A stretch of 10,698 nucleotides of DNA from Irineochytrium annulatum (Eukaryota; Chytridiomycota; Chytridiomycetes; Chytridiales; Chytridiaceae): positions 1-10,698 of the forward strand of contig JADGJL010001045.1 of NCBI GenBank assembly GCA_027600665.1, read 5' to 3'. This document shows positions 1-7,363 of this stretch, piece by piece (the stretch's first letter is position 1; each line of letters opens with the position of its first letter). A program made the translations under genes and the position numbers. The notes under the pieces are model-generated. The model was not told where the DNA came from. It worked only from the letters and a program-made list of their open reading frames with translations, and did no database searches.

Positions 1-3000
1 CCCCGATGTCCCCCCTCTCCACACCGTCTAACCGGCCGCCGGCAACCTCCACTACTGCTCGCGCGAGCGGGTGAACGCTCACGGTTTCGACCGCTACAAC
101 TAGGCTCCAAACCTCACTAGGACCCTCCAGCACGCCCACAGCCCCGGAACCCGTCTTGCTGAGCGGCCTCACAACCTCCCCCGTAACCTCTGGCCTCCCA
201 ATCGTCATCGTGCCCGTCTTGTCCAACACCACGGTCCCCACGCCCGCAGCCATCTGGATAGCCGCCCCGCCGCCCTTCACTAGGATACCGTGTCCCGCTG
301 CTACACCCGTACCAACCATGACAGCTGTCGGCGTCGCGAGCCCTAGAGCGCACGGACACGCGATCACGAGAACGGAGATGGCGAAGTCGAGCGAAAGGCC
401 AAGGCCGGTGGGGCCCCCCGGGCCGAAAATAAGCCAAATTGCGAGAGTGGCCGCGGCGCTGAGGACGACGGCGGGGACGAATACGCGCGAGACGGCGTCC
501 GCGAGCGCTTGGATAGGTGCTTTGGAGGACTGGGCGTCCGCAACCAGCCGAACAATCCGGGATAGGGCCGTATCGGACCCGACGCGAAGGGCCTTGACGT
601 ACGCAAGAGATCCGCAATTAAGGGTCCCGCCGGTGACCATGTCGCCCGGCGACTTCAAAAGCGGGAGCGGCTCGCCAGTTAACATCGATTCGTCTGCGTG
701 TGTCGTTCCGGAGATAACGACGCCGTCGCAAGGGAATCGGACGCCTAACGGCACCTTCAAGATGTCACCGACTACAATAATCAAATATTAGACAACGTTG
801 TAACGCTTGAGTAAAGATATAAGTACATACCTTGGATTAAACCAGAAGAAATTTCTTCCTCCTTCACGATCTTTCCCATCGCGCCATCGGCCCCAACACC
901 CTCCACCGAGACGACAACGGCCTTCTCCGGCGCCAGCGCCACCAGCTTCGTGACAGCCTCGCCCGTCTTCCCTCTCGCGTAGCACTCTAGGTACTTCCCA
1001 AAGACGATGAAGAAGATTAGCAGCACGCTCGTCTCGAAGTATTCCTTGCCCGACGGTTTGCCAGCTACCAAACCCTCCATCACCGAGTATACGGAGTACC
1101 CGTACGCCGCCGACGTGCCTAGCGCCACCAACACGTCCATGTTTGCGCTCCGGGCGTACACGAGGCTCTTATATGCGCCGCGGTAGAACCTTGCGCCGAC
1201 ACCGAACTGGACGGGCGTCGCCAGCAGGCCGACGGTCATGCTCGAAACCGTCAGGCCCGGCAGAACCTCCTGCTCAAACCACATCCGAACCGGATTCGCC
1301 TCGTCGAGCGCCATATGAATGACCATGCTGATCGTGAAAACGGGCACCGCAAATAGCGCGGCCACGCAGCAGAGGTTCCACCAGTCGCGCACTTCCTTCT
1401 TCTCCCTCTTCCCGCTAAGCGCGCGAGCGTCCAGCGGTGGTGCGAGTTCGCATTCATACCCTAGGCTCGAGATTAGAGCGATTAGGTCCCTCGCTCCGAC
1501 GATGACGGGATCGTGGGAAATGACGGCGGAGGATGTTAACAGCGAAACGCGGGCCGAATCGACACCCGCACGGGCGAGGAGGTGGCGCTCGATCGTGCCC
1601 ACGCAGGAGGCGCACGTCATCCCGCCAACCGACAGGCGGGTCTCGACCGTCGTGGAGTGGTTGTCGCCATGGTCGGAGGCGGAGGAACCTACGGGTGTCG
1701 CCGGGCCTGCAGCGGCTTCCTTTGCAGCGTCAGGACGGCGCCGGTCGGCAGCGGTTGCGCGGTTGGACTCGGAAACGAGAACTTCGTAGCCGACATCCTC
1801 GATTTTGGCGGAGATATCGGCGGCGGTAACAAGCATCTCGTCATGCAGAAGCACGACCTGCTGTGGAAGGAGGCTGACATTCACGGTCTCAGGCAGGATG
1901 CCGGGGACGGCTTTAAGAATGGTTTCAAGGGAGCCCACACAGGAAGCGCAGGTCATGCCGTGGATAGTCAATCGCGTTTTCATCAAATATTGCGGCATAT
2001 TGACTGACAAGCAGGAGGGTGAGAACATGTGATAATGTGGCACCAAAACAGCAAACAAACCTTCAACGCTCATCTCCTCGTCGTCGATCCCGAGCACCTC
2101 AAAGCCCAAACTCTCAACCTTGTCCCTCAAATGAGAGGTCGGCACGATCGACGGCTTGTGAACCACTGCGACCTTCGAGACAGGGTTGCCCAATTCCACT
2201 ACGACCCCTCCATCGCCGCCATTATCTGTCGACCCCTGAACCCCCTTCACCGACTCCAGCGCCGTCGTCACGGTCCTCACGCACGAGCTACACGTCATCC
2301 CGTCCACCCTTAGCGTCGTCGTTATCCAGCTATACCCCGGCTTTGTCGATGGAGTCGAGTCAAGGGCGCCGTATGACGTCAGCGACGTTAAAGTCGTCTG
2401 ATCCGGCCGTGGATGCAGCGCGAGATTACTCCCAACCCTAGGTAGAAGCTCGCCGTCCACGGCCGCAAGTTTCGGCGACGTCAATGCCGAAGCCGTCACC
2501 GGCGACCCTTGACCCTGGACCACCTTCACCGAATGATAACCCAACGACCAGAGCTCCCCAACGCACCGCGACTCAAGCGCGGCATCGACAGTCGTGCCCT
2601 GGGCGAAGTAGATCTCAACTAAGTACTCCCCTCCCCGCAACTGCGCAAAGCCGCCACGCTGAATTTGCGGCGACCGAAGTGTGACGCCCCTCAGCGACGG
2701 CACGACGGCCGCCAGGCGCCTCCGAACCTCGTCCAACATCCTCTGCCCCGATCCGGATGAAGACCGCGCGATCGGGATCATCTTCGGGGCCGAGGTTGCG
2801 AGAGGGGACGAGCCCAACCCTAACTCCTCGTCCGCTGCCCGCGGTAGAAGCCTCGAAGATTCGCTGACGGGCCTCATGGGCTTCGTGAATACCGGCAGGG
2901 AACGGGCTTCAGGTGGGGACGATACAGGCGGCTGGATTGAGATGGAGAGCACAAGCGACGGGTTGAGAGGTGACGGCGAGAGGAAAAGGGATGGTCTGAC

Positions 3001-3490
3001 AGACAAAGGTGACGACGGGAGAAGGGTAGCGTTCTCGCTCGACTGTTCAGCGCCCCTAACGTCGAGTTAGTCAGCACCATAACCTCATGCAAGTCGCGCA
3101 ACCACCCTAATGACGAGCCTGCCCTCCGGCAGCAGGAACTGAATCAACTAACCTCTCGCTCAGCTCCTTCTCGCGGCACTCACACCGCACGCACTTGCAT
3201 GCAACGCACTTGCACCTCGACTTCCGCAAGCTGCCGCTGGACGCGCGCGGCTGGATCCCCATGGCGCCCGATTCCAGTCTCTCCCCGCGCGCCCCCGCGG
3301 CCTTCCCGTCGTTGGCGGCGGCCGCCCCTCCGCAGCAGCCGGTGTCGCACCCGCCATCCCGCCGTTTCGACGTCGCCCTCGGCTTCACGGTGGTTCCCGA
3401 CGTCGCCCGGGCCCTTTCCGTAGGCGGGAGTGAGTCGTCGACCGACTTCGCGGGGTTCCGCGGCATGCTGTCGTCCTCGCGGCTGTCCAT
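1..3490 (-). CDS. Cu(I)-transporting P1B-type ATPase (CCC2/ATP7-like), 3'-truncated by window edge
   Basis: It pumps Cu+ across a membrane by ATP hydrolysis, either into the secretory pathway (Ccc2/ATP7 role) or out of the cell (Crp1/CrpA role); the sequence does not decide which. Predicted exons on the minus strand are 3490-3153, 3055-2061, 2003-831 and 771 to beyond 1, joined in frame (phases 2, 1, 1), giving 1092 visible residues. Domains in order: Cys-rich N-terminus (C48, C52, C53; six Cys at 93-105); three HMA metal-binding domains with GMTCSSC (~365), GMTCASC (~460) and GMTCASC (~572); TM1-4 (~655-785); actuator TGE (867-869); TM5; TM6 with the copper-site CPC (974-976); phosphorylation motif DKTGT (1019-1023); HP motif at H1069. 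The rest of the nucleotide-binding domain, GDGxND and TM7-8 lie off the window. The N-terminal ~360 residues before HMA1 are long and low in conservation. The SEHP motif reads SVHP. The start at 3490 is the only ATG in frame with exon 1 upstream of the Cys array. Family assignment is very secure; exon 1 is an inference from splice sites and phase. Confidence 0.95.
772..830 (-). other. Intron 3 of the copper ATPase gene (59 nt)
   Basis: The donor is GTATGT at 830, there is a CTAAT branch-like site, and the acceptor TTATTGTAG ends at 772. Splicing (phase 1) restores the canonical actuator-domain entry IQVGDILKV, which the unspliced frame loses to a stop codon. The conserved motif across the junction makes this intron very secure. 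Confidence 0.93.
2004..2060 (-). other. Intron 2 of the copper ATPase gene (57 nt, in frame)
   Basis: The donor is GTTTGT at 2060, a CTCAC branch-like site lies about 15-20 nt before the end, and the acceptor TTGTCAG ends at 2004. The length is a multiple of three with no stop, so the reading frame stays open through it. The encoded stretch (GLFAVLVPHYHMFSPSCLS) is unlike an HMA linker, which favours removal. If retained, it would lengthen the linker between HMA1 and HMA2 by 19 residues. Confidence 0.65.
3056..3152 (-). other. Intron 1 of the copper ATPase gene (97 nt)
   Basis: On the minus strand the donor is GTTAGT at 3152, there is a CTGACTAAC branch-type sequence near the end, and the acceptor is GTTAG ending at 3056. 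It joins exon 1 (phase 2) to the long second exon in frame, making an Arg codon across the junction. In-frame TGA and TAA codons in the second-exon frame within the intron, and the absence of an ATG at the head of that exon (its first start-like codon is TTG at 3006), both argue that an upstream coding exon exists. The next AG (CTGAACAG) would break the frame. Confidence 0.7.
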
Positions 3491-3595
3491 GATACCAAGG
3501 CGCTGAAAACTTTTTCGACTGGGCAGATCAACAGCGACTCCGACCTCGCGATCCCCGACGACTTGCCGTCGCCCTCGCCCCCTACGCCGCCGGCC
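3491..3595. promoter_or_regulatory. Short divergent promoter region between copper ATPase and lipase
   Basis: Only about 105 bp separates the predicted ATG of the minus-strand ATPase (3490) from that of the plus-strand lipase (3596). The spacer is GC-rich towards the lipase side. No TATA box or convincing copper-response element is visible; two isolated GCTG cores (one per strand) lack the flanking bases of the fungal copper element. A TTTTCAG on the minus strand just upstream of 3490 could be the acceptor of a 5'UTR intron. Either the two genes share a compact promoter or one start codon is misplaced. Confidence 0.5.
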
Positions 3596-6156
3596 ATGAT
3601 CTCGATCCCCGTCCTGGGCCGGCTGTCCCTGGCGGACTACGTGCGCTTTCCGCGGCTACGCCGCCTTTTCTGACCTTGCATGCAGACCCGCCTGTTCCTC
3701 GCCTTCGCCTTTCTGATCACCGAGCCCATACTGAGGATCGTCTTCGCGATCTTCCCGCTAAGATATTTGGCCGATGTCGTCCGCCGCGCCTTCCAGCGGC
3801 CCCTGCGGCCGTCCCCGCCCATCATCGTTCCTGCCGCTGCGAGACGGGTCCCGACGTCGGCCGAGGTCGAGATGAAGGCCGAGAAACAGGTCGAGCATCT
3901 ACACAACACGGAGGACTTTGTTCGCTTTTGGTGGGTGTTAAGAGCGTAAGTGTGATGGATCCGCATTCTGATGTGATCGTCTCGCAGGGGCTTCCCCTTT
4001 GAGCCGCACTACGCCACGACAAAGGACGGATACATACTCGCGCTTCACCGCATTCCGCACTCGCGGTCGGAGCAAGAGGTCATGATGAGGAACCCTGGGG
4101 ACAGGCGCGGCGGCGGGGGAAGGCAACGCTCTAATTCAGCCTCATCAGTCTCGTCCCTGTCATCGATCATCAACAACTCGCGCGGCAACCTAAACGGCAA
4201 CTCTAGCTCGCACCAGAACGCGCCGGGAGGCTCCTACCGAGGCGGTTCGACCTCATCCACGGCCTCGCCCAGCGCCCGGCCCGTCGTCCTGCTGTGGCAC
4301 GGATTCATGATGTGCTCCGAGGTCTGGGTATGCCTGCCAAACCCGTCACAGAACCTGGCCTTTATGCTGGCCGACGCTGGGTACGATGTTTGGTTGGGCA
4401 ATACGAGGGGCAACAAGTATTCGTGTAAGCACAGGAGCTTTAAACCCACGGAGGAGGCATTCTGGGATTTCTCGATCGATCATCTGGCGCTTCACGACCT
4501 CCCCGACGCCGTCTCGTACATCCTCAAGGTGACGGGAGCGCCGACACTGTCATACATCGGGTTTTCTCAGGGCACGGCGCAGGGGTTTTCGGCCTTGTCC
4601 ATGAATAGGCGGCTGAACAGGCAGATCAATTTGTTCATCGCCATGGCTCCCGTTTCTAAGCCTCAAGGTGAAAACATTTATCATCTTGCGAATGCTAACT
4701 TTGAACAAGGAATTGACAACAAGCTTGTCAACGCGCTCGTTAACACGTCCCCCGAGGTGATCTATCTCCTCTTTGGCCGCAAGGCCATGGTCTCCTCCAC
4801 GCTCTTTTGGCAATCCATATTCACACCCGCGACCTTCGCGACCATCATCGACATCTGCACGTGGGGCCTCTTCTCATGGAGCTCCGAGTGGATCTCGTGC
4901 AAATCCACAGTCTACCGGCACTTGTACTCGTACACGAGCGTTAAGATGGTTGTGCACTGGTTCCAAATCATGCGGAACGGGAGGTTCCAGATGTACGATG
5001 AGAATCCGACCGTGATTCCAAACGCGGCGGGTGGGCATTTGGTGCCTAAGTTCCCGACGGAGCATATCTCGACGCCGATTGCGATGTTTTATGGGGGGAA
5101 GGATACATTACCGGACCTTGGATACATTTTGAGGGAGTCGCCAAATCCCGTATTCTGCCTGCAGATTGAGGGTAAGCGTTCGCGGTGGGTCGTTAGCAAT
5201 AATTATATCTAACCCTCCGCTCTTGAAAAGAGTACGAACATCTCACGTTTTTATGGGGTCGGGGCATCGAAAAGACGGTCTTCCCCGGTGTCCTCGGCCT
5301 GCTGAACGAGTACGCCGAGGCCTGGTCCGACGCCGAAGCCATGAGCCCGCCGCCCTCGCACTCTGAGCTTATCAACGGCAATCAGAATACTTCGTACCCC
5401 ACTCAATCCCAAACAACACGGTCGCGTGGCGTCCCCTGGATCCCTCAATCCGATATCGACCTCATCCTAGAGCTCGGTCAGGGAAGACCCACGGACGCTC
5501 CGCTGCCAGGAGCGGCGTCGTCCGTATCGGGATCGATGCCGAACAACGGAATGGCGTTCACGGGCAGGCTCTCGGTCGCCAAGCTGCTCAAGCGCGCCGC
5601 GGCGGCCGCGGCGGCGGCGTCGGGTGGCACCCTCAAGGTCCGCCGCGTCCCGAGCGTCGGCGTCCCATCGTCAGCGACGTCGTCGACGTCCGTCCCCTCG
5701 AGTATTGGTAGGAGCGTCTCCGCCGCCGGTACCGTCCGCGCCGGGTCGTCTGCGTCCGGCGCGGGAGGGGCTAGCGGGCTGAGCGACCCGCCGAGCTACT
5801 CCGAGAGCGAGTCGGGCGACCGCGACGGCACCGACAGGGACCGGCGCGTGATCGAGCGGGCCGTGCAGGCCGCGGTTGACGGGGCGAAGGCCGAGGCCGT
5901 CGCGGCCATGAGCAGGCGGACGAGCACGGGCAGCGTCGACGGGACCGCTGCTGTGGGTAGGGCGTTGTCGCGGCAGCCATCCAGCGGGTCTGTGGCGGGG
6001 AATGGGACGGGGAGGCGTTTTTCTCTGTCGAGGCCTGAGACTCATGAGGAGGAGAACACGAGCTCTGATGATCAGCGCAGTGAGAGGCTCTTCACGCAGT
6101 CGCAGGGGAGGCAGGGGAGGAAGAGGGTTGTGGGACAGTTTAACCAGGGCGACTGA
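3596..6156 (+). CDS. Acid lipase / steryl ester hydrolase family (Tgl1/Yeh/LIPA-like), membrane-anchored
   Basis: An alpha/beta-hydrolase expected to cleave steryl esters or acylglycerols at lipid droplets, ER or plasma membrane. Predicted exons 3596-3640, 3686-3945, 3988-4667, 4710-5171 and 5231-6156 give 790 residues. Seen in order: a hydrophobic anchor (~18-40); the N-terminal lipase-associated region with TEDF (~90) and GFPFEPHY...TTKDGYILALHRIP (~103-125); a Ser/Gly/Asn-rich insert (~126-200); the HGF oxyanion motif (206-208); the nucleophile elbow GFSQG with Ser295; LLFGRK; the catalytic Asp460 in GGKDTLPD; and the catalytic His486 in EYEHLTFLWG. The triad is therefore complete. The usual HLDF reads HLTF, a change next to but not in the triad. 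Residues ~515-790 form a low-complexity Ser/Ala/Arg tail with an A8 run, absent from compact family members. The start at 3596 (MISIPVLGRLSL) resembles the N-terminus common in fungal homologues. Family is very secure; exon 1 and the exact end are less so. Confidence 0.93.
3641..3685 (+). other. Intron 1 of the lipase gene (45 nt, weak donor)
   Basis: The acceptor TTGCATGCAG, preceded by a CTGAC branch-like site, is good, but the proposed donor GTGCGC is poor. Splicing joins ...LSLADY to TRLFLAF in phase 0 and removes an in-frame TGA. Other first exons further upstream are possible. Confidence 0.5.
3946..3987 (+). other. Intron 2 of the lipase gene (42 nt)
   Basis: It has a perfect GTAAGT donor, a CTGAT branch-like site and the acceptor TCGCAG. 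Splicing in phase 2 removes a TAA formed at the junction and links VLRA to GFPFEPHY, the expected order in this lipase family. At 42 nt it is near the lower size limit for spliceosomal introns. Confidence 0.92.
4668..4709 (+). other. Intron 3 of the lipase gene (42 nt, in frame, AAG acceptor)
   Basis: The donor is GTGAAA, there is a perfect TGCTAAC branch site at 4693-4699, and the acceptor is AACAAG. Splicing (phase 1) gives SKPQGIDNKLVNALV, matching the conserved family segment; retention would insert the 14 residues GENIYHLANANFEQ without breaking the frame. Both ends are non-consensus, but branch site, length and protein alignment agree. Confidence 0.8.
5172..5230 (+). other. Intron 4 of the lipase gene (59 nt, AAG acceptor)
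   Basis: The donor is GTAAGC, there is a CTAAC branch site at 5209-5213, and the acceptor is GAAAAG ending at 5230. Splicing in phase 1 restores EEYEHLTFLWGRG, which supplies the catalytic histidine; without splicing the protein stops at 5212 and would be inactive. The acceptor is again AAG rather than CAG or TAG. Confidence 0.9.
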
Positions 6157-7139
6157 TATAGTTTCGTATTGCGTTTTGCTTTTCTTTCCCGTGTTTTCGG
6201 TGTTATCCCCTACACTCTCTTTTGCGTCTACTTGACTTTGAAACTAATTTTTGATACACGGCCATATTTATTAATGCCCTTTTAAGCCCGAGGCATTTAA
6301 ATCTTCTGCTTTCGGCCATATCCTAGTTACTTGTGGTATTTTTACTATGTCGGTAATACATATTGTTGAACTACGATTGTAACTTTTAAGTCATAACCGT
6401 CAACGATTTCCACACCAGGTCCGCCCGTGGATTGAGCAAGGTATTTGCAAGTTTCCTACGTCGCGCGCTATCGATTGCTTCTTATTGTGCTCCGAGAGAA
6501 AAACGACGTGTGCGAGGGGGGGTGTAGGAGTGGTATACGGTTTTTGTAGGAGATGTTGAAAGTACACGTATGCTTAGCGAAGTCGAGAAATTGAAATAAG
6601 AATCGATGGAGACTTGCTGAAGAAGATTGAAGCAAGCAAGCAACCCAAGTAGTTATAGGATAGGAAGAATCACAGGACAGAGAAATAAGCTTTCAAAAGC
6701 TCGAAGGAGTTAAGACGCGTGTAGGCAGTAGGGATTACGAAGAAACGAAGAAAGGAATGATTATGCTAAAGGGAGAGAAAGAATGAAATGCATGATTAAT
6801 TTCAGGAAATGCTGGGGAATAAATCCGAAGAGGAGACAAGGGAGAAACGAGAAAGGAAAAGAAGGCGAACGGCTGCAAACGCGATGGGATGCAAGAAAGG
6901 AGAACGGTGAGAACGGACGCACAAAACGTAGCGGAAAGAGGTGAACTGAGTAATCGGACAAGTTAACTTTAAAAAAAAAAAAAAATGAGCAACAAATGTT
7001 AAATTGGGTTAAATGTGCAGAGAAGAGAAAGTAGAGTCGCATAATAAAAAATATGGAGGTAGAGCAAGTTGGCAAGGGGAGGAAAAGGACGGTATGCATG
7101 TACCGTTTGTATAGGTTAAAGTTGCCAGGATTGTCACAA
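6157..7139. other. AT-richer intergenic spacer with a purine-biased tract
   Basis: I see no supportable gene in this 983-bp stretch. The first ~250 bp, T-rich on the plus strand, probably contain the lipase 3'UTR and polyadenylation region. From about 6560 to 7085 the plus strand is strongly A/G-rich, with a GCAA triple repeat near 6632 and a run of 15 A at 6971-6985. A small inverted repeat (AGCTTT/AAAGCT) lies at 6688-6701. The 112-codon minus-strand ORF here is Phe/Ser/Leu-rich, as expected from pyrimidine bias alone. Confidence 0.6.
6971..6985 (+). repeat. A15 homopolymer run
   Basis: Fifteen consecutive A residues are followed by TGAGC. It could be a slippage-prone microsatellite or the remnant of a retrotransposed poly(A) tail. 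No target-site duplication is evident next to it. Confidence 0.9.
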
Positions 7140-7211
7140 TCCGCGTTAGTCTAGTGGTTATGATCCCGCTCTCTCACAGCGGTGGCCGGGGTTCGATTCC
7201 CCGACGCGGAA
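7140..7211 (+). tRNA. tRNA-Glu (anticodon CTC)
   Basis: It decodes GAG, the expected major Glu codon in a GC-rich genome. The cloverleaf folds fully: acceptor stem TCCGCGT with ACGCGGA (7 of 7 pairs); anticodon stem CCGCT with AGCGG; loop CTCTCAC with the anticodon CTC at 34-36 and U33 present; T stem CGGGG/CCCCG with loop TTCGATT. The D arm GTCT/TGAT carries the weak fourth pair common in tRNA-Glu. The internal A box (TTAGTCTAGTGG) and B box (GGTTCGATTCC) are intact, and there is no intron. CCA is not encoded, as usual for eukaryotes. The discriminator is probably A7211. Confidence 0.98.
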
Positions 7212-7216
7212 TGTTG

Positions 7217-7221
7217 TTTTT
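7217..7221 (+). terminator. RNA polymerase III terminator (T5) of tRNA-Glu
   Basis: A run of five T lies six bases after the tRNA 3' end, the normal Pol III stop signal. A second run of six T at 7240-7245 could act as a backup. Confidence 0.85.
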
Positions 7222-7259
7222 AATGTTCTGAGCAATCGATTTTTTGATGGTGGCAGTGA

Positions 7260-7328
7260 TTGCTGTTGGTCTGCTGGCTTGGTAGCTCGTGGGCTCGCCA
7301 CGGCCAGGGTTACATTCCCCGACGCGGA
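7260..7328 (+). pseudogene. Decayed tRNA-Glu(CTC)-like copy
   Basis: It shares the exact 15-mer ATTCCCCGACGCGGA with the 3' end of the intact tRNA about 118 bp upstream. Working back from that block, an A-box-like TTGGTCTGCTGG (9 of 12 matches) and a B-box-like GGTTACATTCC (9 of 11) lie at almost the same spacing as in the real gene (2 nt shorter). An anticodon-like arm TCGTG/CACGG encloses the 7-nt loop GGCTCGC, with CTC in the anticodon position but G instead of U33. The 5' acceptor strand has diverged (two mismatches and two wobbles of seven) and the T-loop TTCGA is changed to TTACA, so it should be non-functional. Alternatives are a tRNA-derived SINE head or a captured 3' tRNA fragment. 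Confidence 0.6.
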
Positions 7329-7363
7329 CGTTTTATAATCAGAAACCTTGTACATTTTATTCA

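Noticed and set aside
156..791. 211-codon plus-strand frame over the left end
   Set aside because: It is exactly antisense to the copper ATPase actuator, CPC and DKTGT region; the minus-strand motifs are unmistakable.
3006..3006. Start of the ATPase at a TTG codon (3006)
   Set aside because: The frame stays open upstream to the intron acceptor, a TTG start is not credible here, and an upstream coding exon joins in frame.
3195..3506. 103-codon plus-strand frame
   Set aside because: It is antisense to the Cys-rich first exon of the ATPase; Ala/Pro/Arg composition follows from GC content.
3491..3595. Copper-response elements in the divergent promoter
   Set aside because: Only bare GCTG cores occur, without the flanking bases of the fungal consensus, at a frequency expected by chance.
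6761..7099. 112-codon minus-strand Phe/Ser/Leu-rich frame
   Set aside because: It is explained by pyrimidine bias of the strand (poly-Phe comes from the A15 run); no domain.
7140..7328. Attachment-site-like direct repeat (15 bp) of an integrated element using tRNA-Glu
   Set aside because: Only 118 bp lie between the copies, no integrase is present, and similarity extends through the tRNA body, so a tRNA pseudogene explains it better.
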